A stretch of DNA of 64,000 bases from Chitinimonas arctica. GTDB lineage: Bacteria; Pseudomonadota; Gammaproteobacteria; Burkholderiales; Chitinimonadaceae. The position numbers and the translations under genes are program-made. How positions within the stretch are numbered: the first letter of the stretch is position 1; every line of letters begins with the position of its first letter. Below, in pieces: positions 34,783-41,854 of the stretch. Below the pieces are notes generated by a model. It saw nothing but the letters and a program-made list of their open reading frames with translations, did not search any database and was not told the DNA's origin. Location: contig NZ_CP041730.1 in NCBI RefSeq assembly GCF_007431345.1, forward strand, positions 496,001 to 560,000, read 5' to 3'.

Positions 34783-35609
34783 TCGCCCACCCCATGCACG
34801 GCAGCCGCTTGCTTGCCGGCAGTGGTCAGGTACTTCTCACCCTGCTGGTTCTCCGCCCACAGCCGGTACCAGTCAGCACGAACGCACAGCCGGAAGGCAG
34901 CACGCCAGTCCTTGTAGGTCTTCACGCCGTCCGAGTGACGGTCACGGAATTCGCACCAGCAGAGACGCAGGAAGTCTCTCGGGATGCCAGCCTGCTCGGC
35001 GTACTGGAACACCGAGTCGCCTTCAGGAATCGGCGTCTCGCCAGCAGCCTTGGTCGTCTCCAACCAGGCACGCATCGTCTGCTCGGTCCGCTTTTGCCGT
35101 GGCGCCTTTTTCGCTGGGGGGACTACAGGGGGTTCTTCTTTTCTTTTGGAGTTGTCTATTGTGGGGGGGAATTCACCACGAATAGACGTGGGAATTTCAC
35201 ACGAACGTGGGGATTTCTGGATAGAACGTGGCGATTCCCCACGAACGAGATTCCAGCCCGATATATCAAGGTTTGGTGCGATTTCGGTCCCAATGGCACG
35301 ACGTTGTCCACGCACGATCAAACCCATGGATTCCAGGGTCATGAGGGCGCGACGAACGTCACCCTCGTCCATCGCGACCATGTCTGCCAACTGGGTGGTA
35401 GCGATGAAGTCCGAGGCCTTGTTGTAGCCCACGGTCTTGCGCAGAATGGCGCGGAAGACTCGCTCCTGCTGCTTGCTCAAGGACGAGCGCAACAGGGCAT
35501 CCTCGACCGTAGTGGGGATGGCGACAAAGCCATGCTGCATGCGGGTCTCCTGCACCGGTTCAGCGGCTTTGGAAGCGCGGTAATCGACCAGACGAACGAC
35601 GCTGCTCAT
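34779..35609 (-). CDS. Phage replication initiator (lambda O-like)
   Basis: A 276-residue protein. Residues 1-100 form a winged-helix DNA-binding domain (LSKQQERVFRAILRKTVGYNK; DEGDVRRALMTLESMGLIVRG) as in phage replication protein O. Residues about 110-150 are a repetitive Arg/Ser/Pro linker whose DNA is a row of iterons. The C-terminal half is helical and probably recruits the helicase encoded next. ATG at 35609 follows AAAGGA. Confidence 0.88.
   Translation of the reverse strand: MSSVVRLVDYRASKAAEPVQETRMQHGFVAIPTTVEDALLRSSLSKQQERVFRAILRKTVGYNKASDFIATTQLADMVAMDEGDVRRALMTLESMGLIVRGQRRAIGTEIAPNLDISGWNLVRGESPRSIQKSPRSCEIPTSIRGEFPPTIDNSKRKEEPPVVPPAKKAPRQKRTEQTMRAWLETTKAAGETPIPEGDSVFQYAEQAGIPRDFLRLCWCEFRDRHSDGVKTYKDWRAAFRLCVRADWYRLWAENQQGEKYLTTAGKQAAAVHGVGE
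35161..35254. repeat. Iterons inside the initiator gene, likely phage origin
   Basis: The motif ACGTGGGAATTTC recurs with small changes at 35186, 35205 and 35226 (plus-strand reading), spaced 19 and 21 bp. A degraded copy follows at about 35244 and a further GTGGGGGGGAATTC lies at 35161. A pyrimidine-rich stretch (TTCTTCTTTTCTTTT) adjoins at 35131-35146. In lambda, O binds iterons placed inside its own gene next to an easily melted region, the same layout. Confidence 0.7.
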
Positions 35610-35821
35610 CGTGCGATCCTTTCCGCCCAAAACGCAGCCATGCGCTGACGCTGTTCAGGCGAGCGCGCCCGGATTTCGCCCAGGAAGCGGCTTTGAAGGC
35701 GACGTGCATTCACGATATCGCCAGCGGTGTAGGCGGCCGCCATTAAGACCCTGAAGCGGGAGATGCGACGTTCGCGCAGCCAATCGGCGATGCGCTGGTG
35801 CAATTGCTTAAGTTGATTCAT
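35606..35821 (-). CDS. Small phage protein between cro and initiator gene
   Basis: A 71-residue, strongly basic helical protein starting MNQLKQLHQRIADWLRERR. AAGGAAATT precedes the ATG. It occupies the place of cII between cro and O but has no recognisable HTH of the CII type. It overlaps the O-like gene start by four bases. Confidence 0.65.
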   Translation of the reverse strand: MNQLKQLHQRIADWLRERRISRFRVLMAAAYTAGDIVNARRLQSRFLGEIRARSPEQRQRMAAFWAERIAR

Positions 35822-35848
35822 AATTTCCTTCGTTCCTTGCCCGAACAC

Positions 35849-35887
35849 AAAGCCCTGCACCTGGCGCGACAACGCCCGCAGGGCTTT
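35849..35887 (-). terminator. tR1-like terminator downstream of cro
   Basis: AAAGCCCTGC and GCAGGGCTTT form a 10-bp stem around 19 bases, flanked by T-runs on both strands. For leftward transcription it lies just after cro and before the next early gene, the position of lambda tR1, so it may be the point where early antitermination acts. Confidence 0.6.
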
Positions 35888-35895
35888 TCCTTTTC

Positions 35896-36177
35896 TTAGT
35901 GATCCATCGAGTTAGCAGTGACACTCTCCCCTGGTATGACAAGCTGTTTGCGAAAGGCCTGAGGCAAACCATCATCGGGATGCGGATACACATCCGCCCG
36001 AATCTGGTGGGGTGTCGTTCGCCAATCACAGCTGCGGCACAGTGGCAGCACCCGTTCAGGCGGGACGACACCCCGATTAAGCCAATCGTTGAGGCCCTGG
36101 TAGGTCACGCCAAGCCTGGCGGCCACCTTGGTTCGTCCACCGGACGATTCAATTACTTCAAGTAAGTGGTTGTTCAT
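35896..36177 (-). CDS. Cro-like repressor (YdaS-type HTH)
   Basis: A 93-residue protein starting MNNHLLEVIESSGGRTKVAA with the HTH RTKVAARLGVTYQGLNDWLNRG, typical of YdaS/Cro proteins (short proline-rich tail PPERVLPL). It is divergent from the CI-like repressor with operators in between. No Shine-Dalgarno is visible before the ATG, so the mRNA may be almost leaderless. Confidence 0.82.
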   Translation of the reverse strand: MNNHLLEVIESSGGRTKVAARLGVTYQGLNDWLNRGVVPPERVLPLCRSCDWRTTPHQIRADVYPHPDDGLPQAFRKQLVIPGESVTANSMDH

Positions 36178-36186
36178 GCAGACGTA

Positions 36187-36226
36187 TTGAAGCAAATATT
36201 CAAGGAAAGTGCAATATTTACTTCAA
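36187..36226. promoter_or_regulatory. Right operator region between cro and repressor genes
   Basis: Two 17-bp sites face each other: TTGAAGCAAATATTCAA at 36187-36203, and TTGAAGTAAATATTGCA on the minus strand at 36210-36226. They share TTGAAGYAAATATT with the sites right of the repressor gene. They cover the divergent cro and repressor promoters. A TAGAAT -10-like element at 36248-36253 lies seven bases before the repressor ATG. Confidence 0.65.
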
Positions 36227-36259
36227 CATTTTCTTGAAGTTCTGCTTTAGAATTTGAAC

Positions 36260-36988
36260 ATGGACACAATCGCAAATCGCATTACCTATGCCCGAGAGGC
36301 AAAGAAGCTAGGGATTCAGCAGCTCGCTGACGCCCTTGGCGTCAGCTATCAAGGCGTTCGTCAATGGGAACTCGGTATGACCGAACCACGCGGCAAACGG
36401 CTAGACGCCATCGCAGCAGCACTCGGCGTCTCGCGGCTGTGGTTACAGACCGGCATCCATCAAGCAGCAGCCGACAATCCGCTTGGCGCCGGCAACATCA
36501 CCACTCGCCCTCGACCCATCAAGGTCTGGGAGGAAGGCGAGGCACTTGAACATGGCGAGGTAGAGGTAAAACGCTTGAGCTTGAGAATGGCGGCCGGTGT
36601 AGGTCGCTTGCAATGGGAAGTAGATGAAGAAGGCACACCGAATCGATTCAGACTCGGCTGGTGCCATAGGAACAACCTAAAACCGGAAAAGCTGGCGACC
36701 ATCCTGGTCGAGGGCGACTCCATGCAGCCGACCATCCCGGATAGTGCGCGGCTCACCATCAATACCGATATCAGCGAGATGCGCAATGGCCGGCTCCATG
36801 CCATCGACTATCACGGTGAGTTCTATATCAAGCGGCTATTCCGGGAACCGGATGGCAGCATCCGCATCGTCTCGGACAATGCTGACAAAGTTCGCTTTCA
36901 GGATGTCATCGTCCCCAAGGAGCATGCGACTGCGCTACGCATCCTGGGGGTGCCGGTCGATATGAGCGTCAACTTGATTGGGATGTGA
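36260..36988 (+). CDS. CI/LexA-like phage repressor with S24 autoprotease
   Basis: A 242-residue repressor. Residues 3-60 form an HTH (LGIQQLADALGVSYQGVRQWELG). Residues 108-240 form an S24 peptidase with Ala112-Gly113 as cleavage site, Ser154 in VEGDSMQPTI and Lys191 in GEFYIKRLFR. It should maintain lysogeny and be inactivated through RecA in the SOS response. ATG at 36260 has no Shine-Dalgarno and lies about where transcription from TAGAAT would start, so the mRNA may be leaderless, as for lambda cI. Confidence 0.92.
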   Translation: MDTIANRITYAREAKKLGIQQLADALGVSYQGVRQWELGMTEPRGKRLDAIAAALGVSRLWLQTGIHQAAADNPLGAGNITTRPRPIKVWEEGEALEHGEVEVKRLSLRMAAGVGRLQWEVDEEGTPNRFRLGWCHRNNLKPEKLATILVEGDSMQPTIPDSARLTINTDISEMRNGRLHAIDYHGEFYIKRLFREPDGSIRIVSDNADKVRFQDVIVPKEHATALRILGVPVDMSVNLIGM

Positions 36989-37100
36989 CGTGCAAACGAG
37001 CGAGATGATCCCCAGTAGCCTGCATTCCGGCCCACGGCATCGCGCTTACCCCTACCTCTTCCGATCACGGCTGCGACTAAGCGCCGCTGCTCCCCCACCA

Positions 37101-37127
37101 ACCCGCCCACCTGGCGGGTTTCTTTTT
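37101..37127 (+). terminator. Intrinsic terminator after repressor gene
   Basis: ACCCGCC, five bases and GGCGGGT are followed by TTCTTTTT. It lies 110 bases after the repressor stop codon and separates it from the left operator region. Confidence 0.75.
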
Positions 37128-37187
37128 GCCTATCGCAGGCGAAACGCACTTTCTCTTCAAGAGTTCGTGAAGTTATGCTTGCCTTAC

Positions 37188-37216
37188 TTGAAGTTAATAT
37201 TTAACATTCGCTTCAA
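37188..37216. promoter_or_regulatory. Left operator region (two overlapping sites)
   Basis: TTGAAGTTAATATTTAA at 37188-37204 and TTGAAGCGAATGTTAAA on the minus strand at 37200-37216 match the sites left of the repressor gene. A weaker copy (TTGAAGTAAGCC) follows at 37243. This should control the rightward early operon (37842-41124), like lambda OL. Confidence 0.6.
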
Positions 37217-37395
37217 GCCTGCCAAACGGCAGCAAGGGAGGATTGAAGTAAGCCATGACACGCCGGCTGTCCTCCTAGGCCCAGCGCCGCCCGCTCTTTA
37301 CACAATTCACAGGAAACCACGCCACGGCCCCAAGCCGATGCGATGCACGACCGGAAGCGCCCGAGCGGACCGGTATGCAGATGGGCATCACGCCC

Positions 37396-37560
37396 TTAGC
37401 GCAGAGGAAGCAGCAGGCACGTGGAAAGCGCCAGCCGGTGGCGCGAGATCACCGGACGCGTTGTCCAGCCACCGTAAGGCTGCGAGTGCCGCACTTCACA
37501 CGATAAGCGCACAAGCGAGCCGATAGCACTACTGCGGAGTTGTCGGCTGGCTTGTTTCAT
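37396..37560 (-). CDS. Possible small basic protein, coupled to the ORF before it
   Basis: A 54-codon frame starting MKQASRQLRSSAIGSLVRLS, with GGAGGG seven bases before the ATG and an ATGA overlap with the stop of the preceding minus-strand frame. This suggests real translational coupling, but the product (Arg/Ser-rich, ending in CLLLPLR) has no known function. It lies antisense to the expected left-operator transcript. The rest of 37217-37841 shows no better gene on the plus strand. Confidence 0.35.
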   Translation of the reverse strand: MKQASRQLRSSAIGSLVRLSCEVRHSQPYGGWTTRPVISRHRLALSTCLLLPLR

Positions 37561-37760
37561 GGAAGTCCCTCCGCCGTGGCACATGGGACGCTGTTAGGCG
37601 GGAGCAACGCGACGCCGCCGCGAATGTGCTTATGCTGCTGACCACCCGGGAAGTCGGGTGCCTTCAAGCCCGGGAATTGGGCTGCCACGTCCGGTCGGAA
37701 GCCTTGTGTGGCAGTAAATGCTGGCCAGTTCCCGGCCTTGAGGGCGAACCCTCTCTTCAC
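37557..37760 (-). CDS. Possible small protein upstream partner
   Basis: A 67-codon frame from GTG at 37760 reads VKRGFALKAGNWPAFTATQ, GFRPDVAAQFPGLKAPDFPG and HIRGGVALLPP. It ends with an ATGA overlap onto the next small frame. The frame extends further upstream without a stop. The sequence looks protein-like, but neither a ribosome binding site nor a promoter is convincing. Confidence 0.3.
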   Translation of the reverse strand: MKRGFALKAGNWPAFTATQGFRPDVAAQFPGLKAPDFPGGQQHKHIRGGVALLPPNSVPCATAEGLP

Positions 37761-37841
37761 CCTGGAGTGCCTGGTAATGCAGGCGCTTTTCTCGCCGCCC
37801 GCTGCTGATGCAGTGCGCGGCAATTTTTTTGGAATCTCGCT

Positions 37842-38081
37842 TTGCTGTCCTTTACCCGAACCATCACTTACTGCGGCGTCGAACTGAACGTCAGCTATGA
37901 CTACACCCCACCCGAGGCACGTGGTGCTTTCTATCCTGGCTGCGCCGAGGAATACCTCGCCACACGGGCCATGGCCGGCGACGTCGATATTTATCCACTG
38001 CTGACGGTCAACCAGATACTCGAAATCGAACGCGTGCTGGGCCAGCGAGATGAAGACGACTGCTGGCGCATGGCTGCATGA
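37842..38081 (+). CDS. Small early phage protein
   Basis: A 79-residue protein from a TTG start with TTGGAA eight bases upstream. The acidic sequence (VSYDYTPPEARGAFYPGC; LLTVNQILEIERVLGQRDEDD) looks like a genuine folded protein. Its stop overlaps the next start (ATGA). It is the first clear gene of the rightward early operon. Function unknown. Confidence 0.6.
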   Translation: MLSFTRTITYCGVELNVSYDYTPPEARGAFYPGCAEEYLATRAMAGDVDIYPLLTVNQILEIERVLGQRDEDDCWRMAA

Positions 38082-38227
38082 ACCACCTTTATCCCTACTA
38101 CCCGATGCAACACCACAAACCACGCAAGGCCACCGAGCCACCCGCCTGGCAAATCGCCGTCTGGGCTGTCCTGTGGCTCGTCGGCTGGATCGGCCTATAC
38201 GCCCTGGTCGGCTGGCTTGAACCGTAG
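38078..38227 (+). CDS. Small single-pass membrane protein
   Basis: A 49-residue protein starting MNHLYPYYPMQHHKPRKATE, followed by one tryptophan-rich membrane helix (IAVWAVLWLVGWIGLYALVG). It overlaps the previous gene by ATGA, so translation is probably coupled. Small membrane proteins in this early position could affect the host membrane or superinfection, but nothing specific is shown. Confidence 0.55.
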   Translation: MNHLYPYYPMQHHKPRKATEPPAWQIAVWAVLWLVGWIGLYALVGWLEP

Positions 38228-38245
38228 TTATCCAAAAGGAGATGC

Positions 38246-38743
38246 ATGACCGCTTTATATGTCTTAGCCAAGGAATACCGCACGGCCGCAGAGAAATTGG
38301 CCGACTTAGACCTACCGCCAGAAATGGTGGCCGATACCCTCGAAGGGCTAGCCGGCGCCCTGGAGATCAAAGCCACCAATGTGGCGATGTTTATCCGCAA
38401 CCTCGAAGCCAATGCCGAGGCAATCAAAGGTGCCGAGAAGCAAATGGCCGAACGCCGCCGCGCCATGGAAAGCCGGGCCGAAAGCCTGCGCGACTATCTC
38501 AAGGGCGCGATGCAGGCGACCCAGATCAGGGTCATCGAAAGCCCCTATTTCAAGGTGGCGATTCGCAGCAACCCGGAAAGCGTGGTGATTGATGCCGCAA
38601 GCCAGATCCCGGCCGAGTTTATGCGCCAACCCGATCCCCCGCCGGCCCAGCCCGACAAGAAGCTGATCGCCGAAGCCATCAAAGCCGGCCGCGACGTGCC
38701 CCGTGCCCACCTGGCGCGCGGTCAGCGCCTCGATATTCGATAA
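38246..38743 (+). CDS. Siphovirus Gp157 family protein
   Basis: A 165-residue protein with the Gp157 pattern: a long N-terminal helical coiled coil (ADTLEGLAGALEIKATNVAMFIRNLEANA, in part), KQMAERRRAMESRAESLRDYL and a C-terminal strand region (SPYFKVAIRSNPESVVID). AAAGGAG precedes the ATG. Gp157 usually sits with phage recombination genes, as here, and has been linked to phage resistance in streptococci. Confidence 0.9.
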   Translation: MTALYVLAKEYRTAAEKLADLDLPPEMVADTLEGLAGALEIKATNVAMFIRNLEANAEAIKGAEKQMAERRRAMESRAESLRDYLKGAMQATQIRVIESPYFKVAIRSNPESVVIDAASQIPAEFMRQPDPPPAQPDKKLIAEAIKAGRDVPRAHLARGQRLDIR

Positions 38744-38751
38744 GGATACCC

Positions 38752-39417
38752 ATGAGTATTGCCACCATCGTCCTGGGCGAATCCGGGACGGGGAAGACCT
38801 ATAGCCTGCGCAATCTTGATCCCGCACAAACGCTGTTGATCCAGGCCGTGCGCAAGCCCTTGCCATTCCGAGCGACGGGCTGGGCGCGCATGGACAGAGA
38901 GAAGAAACAACCCGGCAATATCTTCGTCAGCGACTTCAGCGCTCGCATCATCAACCTGATGCAGAAGACCAGCCGCAAAATCATCGTGCTGGATGACTTC
39001 CAATACGTGCTGGCGAACGAGTTCATGCGGCGATCCAACGAGAGGGGGTTCGACAAGTACACCGAGATCGGCCGGCACGCCTGGGACATCCTCACCGTCG
39101 CCAACAACCTGCCCGACGACGTCCGGGTCTACATCCTGGCCCATACCCAAAACGACGACTACGGCCGCGTGAAGATGAAGACCATCGGCAAGCTGCTGGA
39201 CGACAAAATCACCCTGGAAGGCTTGTTCACCATCGTGCTGCGCACCGTGGTGACGGATCGCCGCTTCCAATTCAGCACGATCAACAACGGCAGCGACACG
39301 GTCAAGGCGCCGCCCGACATGTTCCCCGACCAACTGATCGACAACGACCTGGCTGCTGTGGATGCCTGCCTATGCGACTACTACGGCATTTCGACTACGC
39401 AAGCACCCGCTGTCTAA
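38752..39417 (+). CDS. RecA-fold phage ATPase (AAA_24, Sak4-like)
   Basis: A 221-residue ATPase with Walker A GESGTGKT at residues 9-16 and a Walker B-like KIIVLDDFQYVL. YILAHTQNDDYGRVKMKTIG gives the downstream polar motif. Such proteins act in phage single-strand annealing recombination, usually beside an SSB gene, as here. AAGGATACCC precedes the ATG. Confidence 0.87.
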   Translation: MSIATIVLGESGTGKTYSLRNLDPAQTLLIQAVRKPLPFRATGWARMDREKKQPGNIFVSDFSARIINLMQKTSRKIIVLDDFQYVLANEFMRRSNERGFDKYTEIGRHAWDILTVANNLPDDVRVYILAHTQNDDYGRVKMKTIGKLLDDKITLEGLFTIVLRTVVTDRRFQFSTINNGSDTVKAPPDMFPDQLIDNDLAAVDACLCDYYGISTTQAPAV

Positions 39418-39437
39418 TACCCCAACAAGGAATCTGC

Positions 39438-40094
39438 ATGACCCGTTCTTATAATCTCGACACCAAGGCCGCCGAAAAGGCCGATGCGAAATCCAGCCGC
39501 ATCCAAACCACGGGCGAGTATATCGGCGCTTTCAAATACGCCATTGCGGTCAAATCCAGCCGCACCGGTACCGAAGGTATCGAACTGCATTTCGAGGATA
39601 CCGATAAGCAAGAGGCGCGCATTACGCTGTGGACGGCCAAGGCCAGTGGCGAAATGCTCACAGGCAATAATGTACTGCACGCCATCATGACGTGCCTGTC
39701 CCTACGTGGCATCCAGGCCACGCGGCAGACAATCGAGCTGTACGATCACAAGGCCGGCGCCAAGATGCCGAAGGATGTGGAAGCCTATCCCGAGCTGGCC
39801 GGCAAGCGCATCGGCCTGCTGCTGCAACTAGCGCCCGAGGAATACCTCGATCAAGTGCAAGAAATTAAGGTCGCCAACCGGATAGATCTGTACAGCGTCT
39901 TCAACCCGGATACCCGCATGCTGGCCTCCGAGATTCTGCGCCGGGCACCCAAGGCCGAGATGCTTGACCGGATGAAAGCCTCGCTCAAGGACAAGGCACT
40001 GAAGAAGCTATCGGTAGGCAAGAACAACGCTCCCCAGGCCGGTCCGGCTAGCGGCGGTGGCTTCGATGATTTTGAAGATGACATCCCATTCTGA
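39438..40094 (+). CDS. Phage SSB-like single-stranded DNA binding protein
   Basis: A 218-residue protein. A beta-rich N-terminal half (ELHFEDTDKQEARITLW) and a low-complexity linker end in FDDFEDDIPF, nearly the C-terminal tip by which bacterial SSB recruits partner proteins. AAGGAATCTGC precedes the ATG. It closes the Gp157-ATPase-SSB recombination module and is followed by a strong terminator. Confidence 0.85.
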   Translation: MTRSYNLDTKAAEKADAKSSRIQTTGEYIGAFKYAIAVKSSRTGTEGIELHFEDTDKQEARITLWTAKASGEMLTGNNVLHAIMTCLSLRGIQATRQTIELYDHKAGAKMPKDVEAYPELAGKRIGLLLQLAPEEYLDQVQEIKVANRIDLYSVFNPDTRMLASEILRRAPKAEMLDRMKASLKDKALKKLSVGKNNAPQAGPASGGGFDDFEDDIPF

Positions 40095-40180
40095 CGCCCT
40101 ATCAAAGACCGAAATCCGTCCGTAATTCGCCGCGTAGCCTGAATTAGGGCCGGCGCGGACGATTCGATTGTCCCAATCAC

Positions 40181-40215
40181 AAGCCCCCACAGCCAAAAAA
40201 GCTGGGGGCTTTTTC
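40181..40215 (+). terminator. Intrinsic terminator after recombination module
   Basis: AGCCCCCA and TGGGGGCT form an 8-bp stem around 13 bases, followed by TTTTT. It lies about 90 bases after the SSB-like gene. Confidence 0.8.
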
Positions 40216-40270
40216 CTGCCCGGACGAGATAGCGCGCCGATGGCGGGATATCCATACAGGAAGCTACCCC

Positions 40271-40507
40271 ATGTATTTAGACGCCAGCACGCTGTCCGGC
40301 GGTCACACCGACGACGACGCGTTGATCGAACTCGAATATCACAACGCCAATCTGGCAGTCCGGGCGGACATCGCTGAAATGCACCTGAAAGCTCTTCAGC
40401 GCGATACCGCTATCGCCATCGCCGCACTTCGTTGCATTGCCAAAGCGGAGATGGCGCCGCTTGCGGCCGTGGCTGCCGATGCGCTCCGACAAATGGTGAC
40501 GGTTTAA
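40271..40507 (+). CDS. Small phage protein, unknown
   Basis: A 78-residue acidic, helical protein starting MYLDASTLSGGHTDDDALIE. ACAGGAAG lies eight bases before the ATG. It follows the terminator, so it needs read-through or its own promoter. Function unknown. Confidence 0.6.
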   Translation: MYLDASTLSGGHTDDDALIELEYHNANLAVRADIAEMHLKALQRDTAIAIAALRCIAKAEMAPLAAVAADALRQMVTV

Positions 40508-40518
40508 CGACGTAGCCA

Positions 40519-40923
40519 ATGAACACGGAGAAAGCATTGAACAGAACGAATACCAGGGCACTTTTAGTTGCCGCATTGCAGATTGGCAGCAGCGTTACAG
40601 CCACCGACTTGGCGCATTGCCTGTGCCTCGACATAAAGGCCGTTTCCGTAGAACTGCAGACCATGGCGGCGGAGGGAGCGGTCATTGAGGAGGCCTTTCC
40701 CGGCCTACCGGCCCGTTACAGCCTTCGCAGGAAAGGGAAGTGCACCAATACGGACCAATGGGCAGGACACAGTGCAGGCTATGCCCCCCCCCAGTCTCTA
40801 CGAAACCTTTCAGTCGGCACGAACGTCGCGCTTCCCGTCCTGCGGGCCAGTTTGGGCTGGATCAACGACGACAGCCTGTCACTTCACAAATCCTACCCTC
40901 CCCACGCAGCCCCTCACCTCTGA
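40519..40923 (+). CDS. Small winged-helix-like phage protein
   Basis: A 134-residue protein. Residues 10-60 look like a winged helix (ALLVAALQIGSSVTATDLAH; DIKAVSVELQTMAAEGAVIEE). The C-terminal half is unstructured-looking, and the frame crosses a run of eight C at about 40785, so the native C-terminus may differ through slippage or sequencing error. It may be a DNA-binding regulator of early genes. Confidence 0.5.
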   Translation: MNTEKALNRTNTRALLVAALQIGSSVTATDLAHCLCLDIKAVSVELQTMAAEGAVIEEAFPGLPARYSLRRKGKCTNTDQWAGHSAGYAPPQSLRNLSVGTNVALPVLRASLGWINDDSLSLHKSYPPHAAPHL

Positions 40924-40947
40924 GGCTGCACTCTTCAGGAATCTAAT

Positions 40948-41124
40948 ATGCGCTTGCTCACCATCACTGACGTTGAAAGCAAAGTCAGCTTCGGCAAATC
41001 CAAAATTTACGCCATGATCAAAAACGATGGCTTTCCGGCTCCGATAAAGATCGGTTACTCTGCCCGTTGGCTCGAATCGTCGATAGATGTCTGGATAGGC
41101 CAAGTAGCTAAATTGGGTGCCTGA
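40948..41124 (+). CDS. alpA: AlpA-family regulator / excisionase
   Basis: A 58-residue MerR-like HTH protein: MRLLTITDVESKVSFGKSK, IYAMIKNDGFPAPIKIG, RWLESSIDVWI. This is the AlpA pattern, including the FPxPIKIG wing. CAGGA precedes the ATG. AlpA proteins control integrase expression or act as excisionase. It is the last prophage gene, 118 bases before trpG. Confidence 0.9.
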   Translation: MRLLTITDVESKVSFGKSKIYAMIKNDGFPAPIKIGYSARWLESSIDVWIGQVAKLGA

Positions 41125-41137
41125 GCTCCAGATCTTG

Positions 41138-41188
41138 TCCGCATTTATCCGCATCCGTAGCACGAAATACCGCACATAAAACCGCACA
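41138..41188. other. Short direct repeats at prophage end, possible attachment region
   Basis: TCCGCAT occurs twice 10 bp apart (41138, 41148) and ACCGCACA twice 12 bp apart (41169, 41181), between alpA and trpG. Clustered short repeats beside a prophage end resemble the arm-type sites bound by tyrosine integrases. The core site cannot be defined because the other end is outside the window. Confidence 0.35.
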
Positions 41189-41242
41189 AAAACAAGGCCA
41201 CCACCCAATGAACAACATACAATTCAAAAGGTTACAGCCAAC

Positions 41243-41812
41243 ATGCTGCTGATAATTGACAACTATGACTCCTTCACCTACAACCTGGTCCAGTACTTCG
41301 GTGAACTGGGCCAAACGGTGGAAGTCCATCGCAACGACGAGATCACCCTGGATGAAATTGCCGCCAAGCAGCCACAGTACCTGGTGGTTTCGCCCGGCCC
41401 CTGCTCGCCCAGCGAAGCGGGCATCTCGGTTGAGGCCATCACGCGTTTCGCCGGACAGATTCCCATCCTCGGCGTCTGCCTGGGCCACCAATCGATCGGC
41501 CAGGCGTTTGGCGGCAAGATCATCCATGCCAAGCAGCTGATGCACGGCAAGACCTCGCCGGTCAGCCACAGCAATATCGGCACCTTCCGCGACCTGCCCT
41601 CGCCGTTTACCGCGACCCGCTACCATTCCCTGGTAATAGAGCGGGAGAGCTGCCCGGATTGCCTGGAGATCACCGCCTGGACCGACGACGGCGAGATCAT
41701 GGGCGTGCGGCATAAGTCGCTGCCCATCGAAGGGGTGCAGTTCCATCCTGAGGCCATCCTGACCGAGCATGGTCACCAGATGCTGAAGAACTTCCTTACC
41801 ACCTACGCCTGA
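41243..41812 (+). CDS. trpG: Anthranilate synthase component II (glutamine amidotransferase)
   Basis: A 189-residue class I amidotransferase: LIIDNYDSFTYNLVQYFGELG, Cys79 in LGVCLGHQSIGQAFGG, His168 and Glu170 in FHPEAIL. It supplies ammonia to TrpE for anthranilate, the first step of tryptophan synthesis, and may also serve PabB. trpE is expected upstream but the prophage occupies that position. AAAAGGTTAC is the ribosome binding site. Confidence 0.96.
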   Translation: MLLIIDNYDSFTYNLVQYFGELGQTVEVHRNDEITLDEIAAKQPQYLVVSPGPCSPSEAGISVEAITRFAGQIPILGVCLGHQSIGQAFGGKIIHAKQLMHGKTSPVSHSNIGTFRDLPSPFTATRYHSLVIERESCPDCLEITAWTDDGEIMGVRHKSLPIEGVQFHPEAILTEHGHQMLKNFLTTYA

Positions 41813-41854
41813 GTGCCTGCCGGGTCGGCCTTCGATCCGGTCAGCCTCCTATCC

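Noticed and set aside
35161..35254. Iteron row considered as a CRISPR array
   Set aside because: Repeats are short (about 13 bp), imperfect, spaced about 20 bp and lie inside a coding gene; no cas genes are present.
36989..37526. A 182-codon plus-strand frame starting inside the repressor's end, considered as an N-like antiterminator
   Set aside because: It runs through the repressor terminator and the left operators, and lacks a ribosome binding site at any internal start. A 42-codon Arg-rich frame at about 37384 was also considered but has no ribosome binding site.
1..41242. Integrase, transposase or insertion sequence inside the prophage
   Set aside because: No tyrosine or serine recombinase, DDE transposase or terminal inverted repeats with target duplications could be recognised on either strand.
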